Source of the DNA: DAITPV01 sp050692555
GTDB taxonomy: Bacteria; Actinomycetota; UBA4738; CALAEC01
Length of the DNA: 15,626 nt
Direction of reading: 5' to 3'
Assembly: GCA_050692555.1 (NCBI GenBank)
Contig: JBOGVS010000051.1
Span: forward strand, 1-15,626
The notes below the pieces were generated by a model. It was not told the origin of the DNA. It saw nothing but the letters and a program-made list of their open reading frames with translations, and ran no database searches. The translations under genes and the position numbers were made by a program. Every line of letters begins with the position of its first letter. Position 1 is the stretch's first letter. Positions 13,090-15,626 of the stretch are shown here, in pieces.

Positions 13090-14169
13090 GTGAACATTGA
13101 TTGGGCGATCGTGTTGGCCTCCGTGCTGGTGGGCTTCACGGTCGGGTTGACCGGCATGGGTGGGGGCGCGCTGATGACACCCATCCTCGTGATCTTCTTC
13201 AACATCGCGCCGACGACGGCGGTGTCCTCCGATCTGGTCGCTGCAATGGTGATGAAACCCGTCGGAGGGGGCGTCCATATTCGAAGGAAGACCGTCCGAT
13301 GGGAGCTCGTCCGGTGGCTCTGCGTGGGCTCGGTGCCGGCGGCGATCGGCGGTGTCCTCTTGTTGAACCTCAGCGCAGATCGGGCCGCGATCCAGAGCTC
13401 GATCAAGATCGTGCTCGCTGTGACGCTAATCCTCGCCACAGCCGCGATGGTTTTCAGGGCATGGCTTCAGGGACGTCGGAGCGCGCTGGCTCGCGCCGGT
13501 CGGCGTCCGACTCTGGGTCTGGGGAGAGCCATCCAGGTTCGCATTCCGATCACCATCCTCATCGGAGCGTTCGGTGGCGTCCTCGTAGGCCTGACCTCGG
13601 TCGGGTCCGGCTCGATCATTATCGTGAGCCTCATGCTCGCCTACCCTGAGCTCCGCGGATCCCATCTGGTGGGGACCGATCTCGTTCAGGCCGTTCCCCT
13701 CGTCGGGGCAGCAGCGCTCGCGTATGTTTTCATCGGTGAGTTCGAGCTCGGACTGACCTCGTCGATCCTTATCGGATCGCTCCCAGCCGTGTACCTCGGC
13801 TCCAGGCTTTCGTCGAAGGCCCCCGATGGACTGATCCGTCCGATCCTCGTCTTGGTGCTGCTGGCCTCGGGGTTGAAGCTGCTCGGAGTTCCCACGAACA
13901 TCCTGGGGGTGATCCTGCTTGTCCTGGTCGTTGTGGGCCTCCCGCTGTGGGGAGCGGCTGACGCAGCCACGCATCCCCCCAGCGCCTGGGAACGGGTAGG
14001 CCTCCGCCAGCCTCGCTGGACCAGATGGCAGCTGTTCGGTGCGCCGGTCGGGATCGGCTTCGCATTCGCCGTCGCCTATTTCTCGAAAGTGCGCCCGCAG
14101 GTCGCTCCGGACAGCGTCACGCTGTCAACCCAGGAGGTTCCGACGCCGGCCGCCTTGAGGCGGGGGTGA
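13090..14169 (+). CDS. TauE/SafE-family sulfite or organic anion exporter
   Basis: A 359-residue inner-membrane transporter. The family has two repeated halves, each with a glycine-rich loop, and both are visible: VGLTGMGGGALMTP (18-31) and VGLTSVGSGSIIIVSL (166-181). The conserved segment TTAVSSDLVAAMVMKPVGG (42-60) and its later counterpart GTDLVQAVPL (195-204) also fit. There are eight or more membrane helices. It is longer than the usual 240-280 residues because of a basic cytoplasmic linker (125-150) and an added C-terminal helix (about 315-331) with a polar tail. GTG 13090 has GGAGAAGGG six bases upstream. Members export sulfite, sulfoacetate or related anions by proton coupling; the substrate here is unknown. 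The universal stress gene starts three bases later, so the two form an operon. Confidence 0.9.
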   Translation: MNIDWAIVLASVLVGFTVGLTGMGGGALMTPILVIFFNIAPTTAVSSDLVAAMVMKPVGGGVHIRRKTVRWELVRWLCVGSVPAAIGGVLLLNLSADRAAIQSSIKIVLAVTLILATAAMVFRAWLQGRRSALARAGRRPTLGLGRAIQVRIPITILIGAFGGVLVGLTSVGSGSIIIVSLMLAYPELRGSHLVGTDLVQAVPLVGAAALAYVFIGEFELGLTSSILIGSLPAVYLGSRLSSKAPDGLIRPILVLVLLASGLKLLGVPTNILGVILLVLVVVGLPLWGAADAATHPPSAWERVGLRQPRWTRWQLFGAPVGIGFAFAVAYFSKVRPQVAPDSVTLSTQEVPTPAALRRG

Positions 14170-14172
14170 CTC

Positions 14173-14586
14173 ATGTTCGAGCGGATCCTGGTGGCGGTTG
14201 ATGGGTCGCCCGAGAGCGAGAAGACCATAAGCATCGCAGTCGATCTCGCTCGGCGCTATGAGTCCGAGGTAACCGTCGTTCACGTCCGAGAGCACGAACG
14301 ATACGAAGGGGCGGATGTGGACCTCGGCCCGCCGATTCCGGCCGAGCAGCTTGTGGAGCGGGTGCTGATCTCATTTCGAGACGCCGGGGTCGAAGCCCGG
14401 GGATCGATCCGCCGGGTTGACTCCGGGCATACACCGGATCAGATCGTGGAGGCGGCTGGCGAGTCAGGTGCGGACCTCATCGTCATGGGGTCGCGGGGGA
14501 TGGGCGAGCTGAAGAGCCTGCTGCTCGGCGGTGTGGCCCACAAGGTCGTGGCCCATGCCACATGCCCGGTCCTCCTCGTGCGTTGA
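14173..14586 (+). CDS. Universal stress protein (UspA-like)
   Basis: A 137-residue single-domain UspA-family protein of normal length. The N-terminal strand RILVAVDGSPESEKTI (4-19) holds the conserved aspartate D10. The C-terminal nucleotide-binding loop is G106-S-R-G109-(x9)-G119-G120, followed by VAHKVVAHATCPVLLVR. The usual motif is G-x2-G-x9-G-(S/T); here the final S or T is glycine, so ATP binding is likely but may be weaker. These cytoplasmic proteins bind ATP or act as signalling partners during starvation, redox or membrane stress. Coupling to the TauE/SafE exporter suggests that it modulates that transporter or responds to the same anion stress. Confidence 0.93.
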   Translation: MFERILVAVDGSPESEKTISIAVDLARRYESEVTVVHVREHERYEGADVDLGPPIPAEQLVERVLISFRDAGVEARGSIRRVDSGHTPDQIVEAAGESGADLIVMGSRGMGELKSLLLGGVAHKVVAHATCPVLLVR

Positions 14587-14631
14587 GATAGAGGTCGGGC
14601 TCGTGCGGTTCACTAAGCTGAATCGGGACCG

Positions 14632-15276
14632 ATGAGGGCTCTCCCCGAGGGTGTCGAATTGGTTACCGATGTCTCGGTTGCCCAGTGGGTCGTCGATGGA
14701 CTTCGCTCCTGGGGCCGGGACCATGTCCCGGTGACGAGCATCGTTCCCGGGGGCTTCGACGCGTACGCCCGGATACCTCATCCGGGGCAATCAGGAGGGA
14801 TCGGCGACGACATTCCCGGCGACCAGGTGGAGTCGTTGATCGAAGCGCTCTCGGGATTCACGTCGACGCCTGACTCCTGCTGGCTTTGCGTCTGGTCGGG
14901 ATATGGATTCTGGTACACGAGATCGCACGCGGTCATGGTCTTTGGAGACCCGGACGGGAGGGTGAAGGCGGAGTACGACAGAGTCGCTCGGGAACGGGAG
15001 CAGCTCATAGATGGGGTTCCGCAAGTGGAGACCCAGGGTAGGGAGTATTTCCTGTTCTACGGGCCGATCTCGGCAGCGGGTTCGCTGGTCTTCGAGATCG
15101 ATGGGTCGCCTCAGTCGCCGAACCTGTGGTGGCCGGACGATAGAACCTGGTGCGTGGCAAGCGAGATCGATCTCCCCACTACCTATGTGGGCGGCAGTCT
15201 GGAATGCATCGAGCGCCTGCTCGACGTCCCGGTCCTGAATGCGTCGCAGACGGGCCCGGACGATCAGGCCAACTGA
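14632..15276 (+). CDS. Conserved-type protein of unknown function
   Basis: A 214-residue soluble protein without signal peptide or membrane helix. It is rich in tryptophan and aromatic residues: PDSCWLCVWSGYGFWY (80-95), REYFLFYGPI (137-146), PNLWWPDDRTWCVASEIDL (163-181) and TYVGGS (184-189). I recall similar actinobacterial hypothetical proteins with the same W-C-x-C-x-W and N-L-W-W-P-x-D-R-x-W-C segments, but no function is known to me. The invariant-looking tryptophans and cysteines suggest a binding pocket or metal site. The ATG at 14632 lies 45 bases after the universal stress gene with no strong ribosome-binding site, so it may be a separate unit. An upstream start is not available in frame. 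Confidence 0.7.
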   Translation: MRALPEGVELVTDVSVAQWVVDGLRSWGRDHVPVTSIVPGGFDAYARIPHPGQSGGIGDDIPGDQVESLIEALSGFTSTPDSCWLCVWSGYGFWYTRSHAVMVFGDPDGRVKAEYDRVAREREQLIDGVPQVETQGREYFLFYGPISAAGSLVFEIDGSPQSPNLWWPDDRTWCVASEIDLPTTYVGGSLECIERLLDVPVLNASQTGPDDQAN

Positions 15277-15283
15277 ACTCATC

Positions 15284-15529
15284 ATGGCCGTGAAGAGGAA
15301 GCACAACCCGTCGGTCCGGCGACTGACCGCGGCGTTCCTGGCCATCACTCTGGTCGGGGGCGGCGGAGCATCCCAGGCGTCGATCAGCCACCGCAGCGCG
15401 CCGCGTTGGGGACGAGTCGCCTGCAGCCTTCCTGGTAAACAGATCCGGCGCGTGTACAACGGGTATCACCCGGACCGCTCCGGCGAGATCCAGTTCCTTC
15501 CTAAGTACTCTGGGTCGAAAGTTCGGTGA
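15284..15529 (+). pseudogene. Secreted phosphatase-like gene, reduced fragment
   Basis: An 81-residue frame. The N-terminus is a signal peptide: basic AVKRKHNPSVRRL, the hydrophobic stretch TAAFLAITLVGG, and a cleavage-like ASQA. Only about 45 residues follow. These include RRVYNGYHPDRSGEIQFLPK, which resembles the NxxxPxRSGD(I/V) segment found deep in alkaline phosphatase and type I phosphodiesterase family enzymes, where it precedes the last metal-binding part. The catalytic N-terminal region, several hundred residues, is missing. The last residues (SGSKVR) appear to be read from IS630-end DNA. So the gene looks internally deleted and then cut by an insertion sequence. The family link rests on a short motif and is moderate in strength. 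Confidence 0.55.
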
Positions 15530-15626
15530 CGTTTTCTCATGCAGCCCGCGGCAGGTCTGCGTCGGCAGATGAGAGGCGGCGCATGAGGCGGGCCAGATCG
15601 TTTCGGCTGAACTTCCACTCGAACGG
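15508..15626 (-). mobile_element. IS630-family insertion sequence, one end (runs off the edge)
   Basis: The transposase tail defines the element. IS630 members insert at TA, and the TA at 15506-15507, directly before CTCTGGGTCGAAAGTTCGGTG, is a plausible boundary: the phosphatase-like frame loses sense just there. The terminal inverted repeat cannot be confirmed because the other end is outside the window. Confidence 0.5.
15537..15626 (-). CDS. IS630-family transposase, C-terminal end (partial)
   Basis: The last 29 residues of a protein on the minus strand, open at the right edge and ending with TGA at 15537-15539. The sequence PFEWKFSRNDLARLMRRL is the C-terminal motif of IS630-family DDE transposases (usually F-E-W-K-F-T-R-x-D-L followed by a leucine-rich helix), which cut and paste the element into TA sites. 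The catalytic aspartates and glutamate lie outside the window, so activity cannot be judged. It is convergent with the truncated phosphatase-like gene, seven bases away. Confidence 0.72.
   Translation of the reverse strand, partial: PFEWKFSRNDLARLMRRLSSADADLPRAA

Overview
The window reads as a piece of an uncultured or poorly studied actinobacterium (Actinomycetota). The DNA is GC-rich, GTG and TTG starts are common, and the left part follows the actinobacterial order gyrA, DUF3566 membrane protein, tRNA-Ile(GAT), tRNA-Ala(TGC). Genus cannot be named from the sequence.

Bases 1-6563 are chromosomal backbone with insertions. The 3' end of gyrA is followed closely by a small membrane protein, archease, a second membrane protein split by an apparent one-base deletion, the RNA ligase RtcB, and DUF3566. 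An RNA-repair pair (archease plus RtcB) thus sits inside the gyrA-DUF3566 block. Then come tRNA-Ile, a 50-residue membrane peptide, an ECF-type sigma factor translationally coupled to a one-pass membrane protein that is probably its regulator, a convergent membrane-anchored metallophosphoesterase, and tRNA-Ala.

Bases 6564-8555 look like the scar of an integrated element. A serine recombinase lacking its catalytic N-terminus and carrying a one-base frameshift lies antisense against the 3' end of tRNA-Ala. Back to back with it is a broken BTAD-type transcriptional activator with a truncated DNA-binding domain and a second frameshift.

Bases 8795-12804 form the most interesting block, a compact candidate restriction-modification (defence) cassette. 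It holds a divergent small XRE-type HTH protein with no ordinary start codon, a well-formed promoter overlapped by an inverted repeat, two overlapping amino-methyltransferases (TSPPYW and TSPPF motifs, suggesting N4-cytosine type), a 70-residue winged-helix-like protein, and a 430-residue protein with two winged-helix-like segments and a C-terminal PD-(D/E)XK-type nuclease motif. The methyltransferase genes look less GC-biased than the flanks, which fits horizontal acquisition. The simplest working model is that the methyltransferases protect host DNA, the large protein cleaves unmodified DNA, and the small DNA-binding proteins time or target expression. I do not recognise this exact combination as a named system.

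Bases 13090-15626 return to high GC: a TauE/SafE-type anion exporter with a universal stress protein three bases downstream, a conserved-looking protein of unknown function, a secreted phosphatase-like gene reduced to a fragment, and the 3' end of an IS630-family transposase running off the right edge. Single-base indels in or beside C/G runs in three genes mean that sequencing error should be excluded before those genes are treated as dead.
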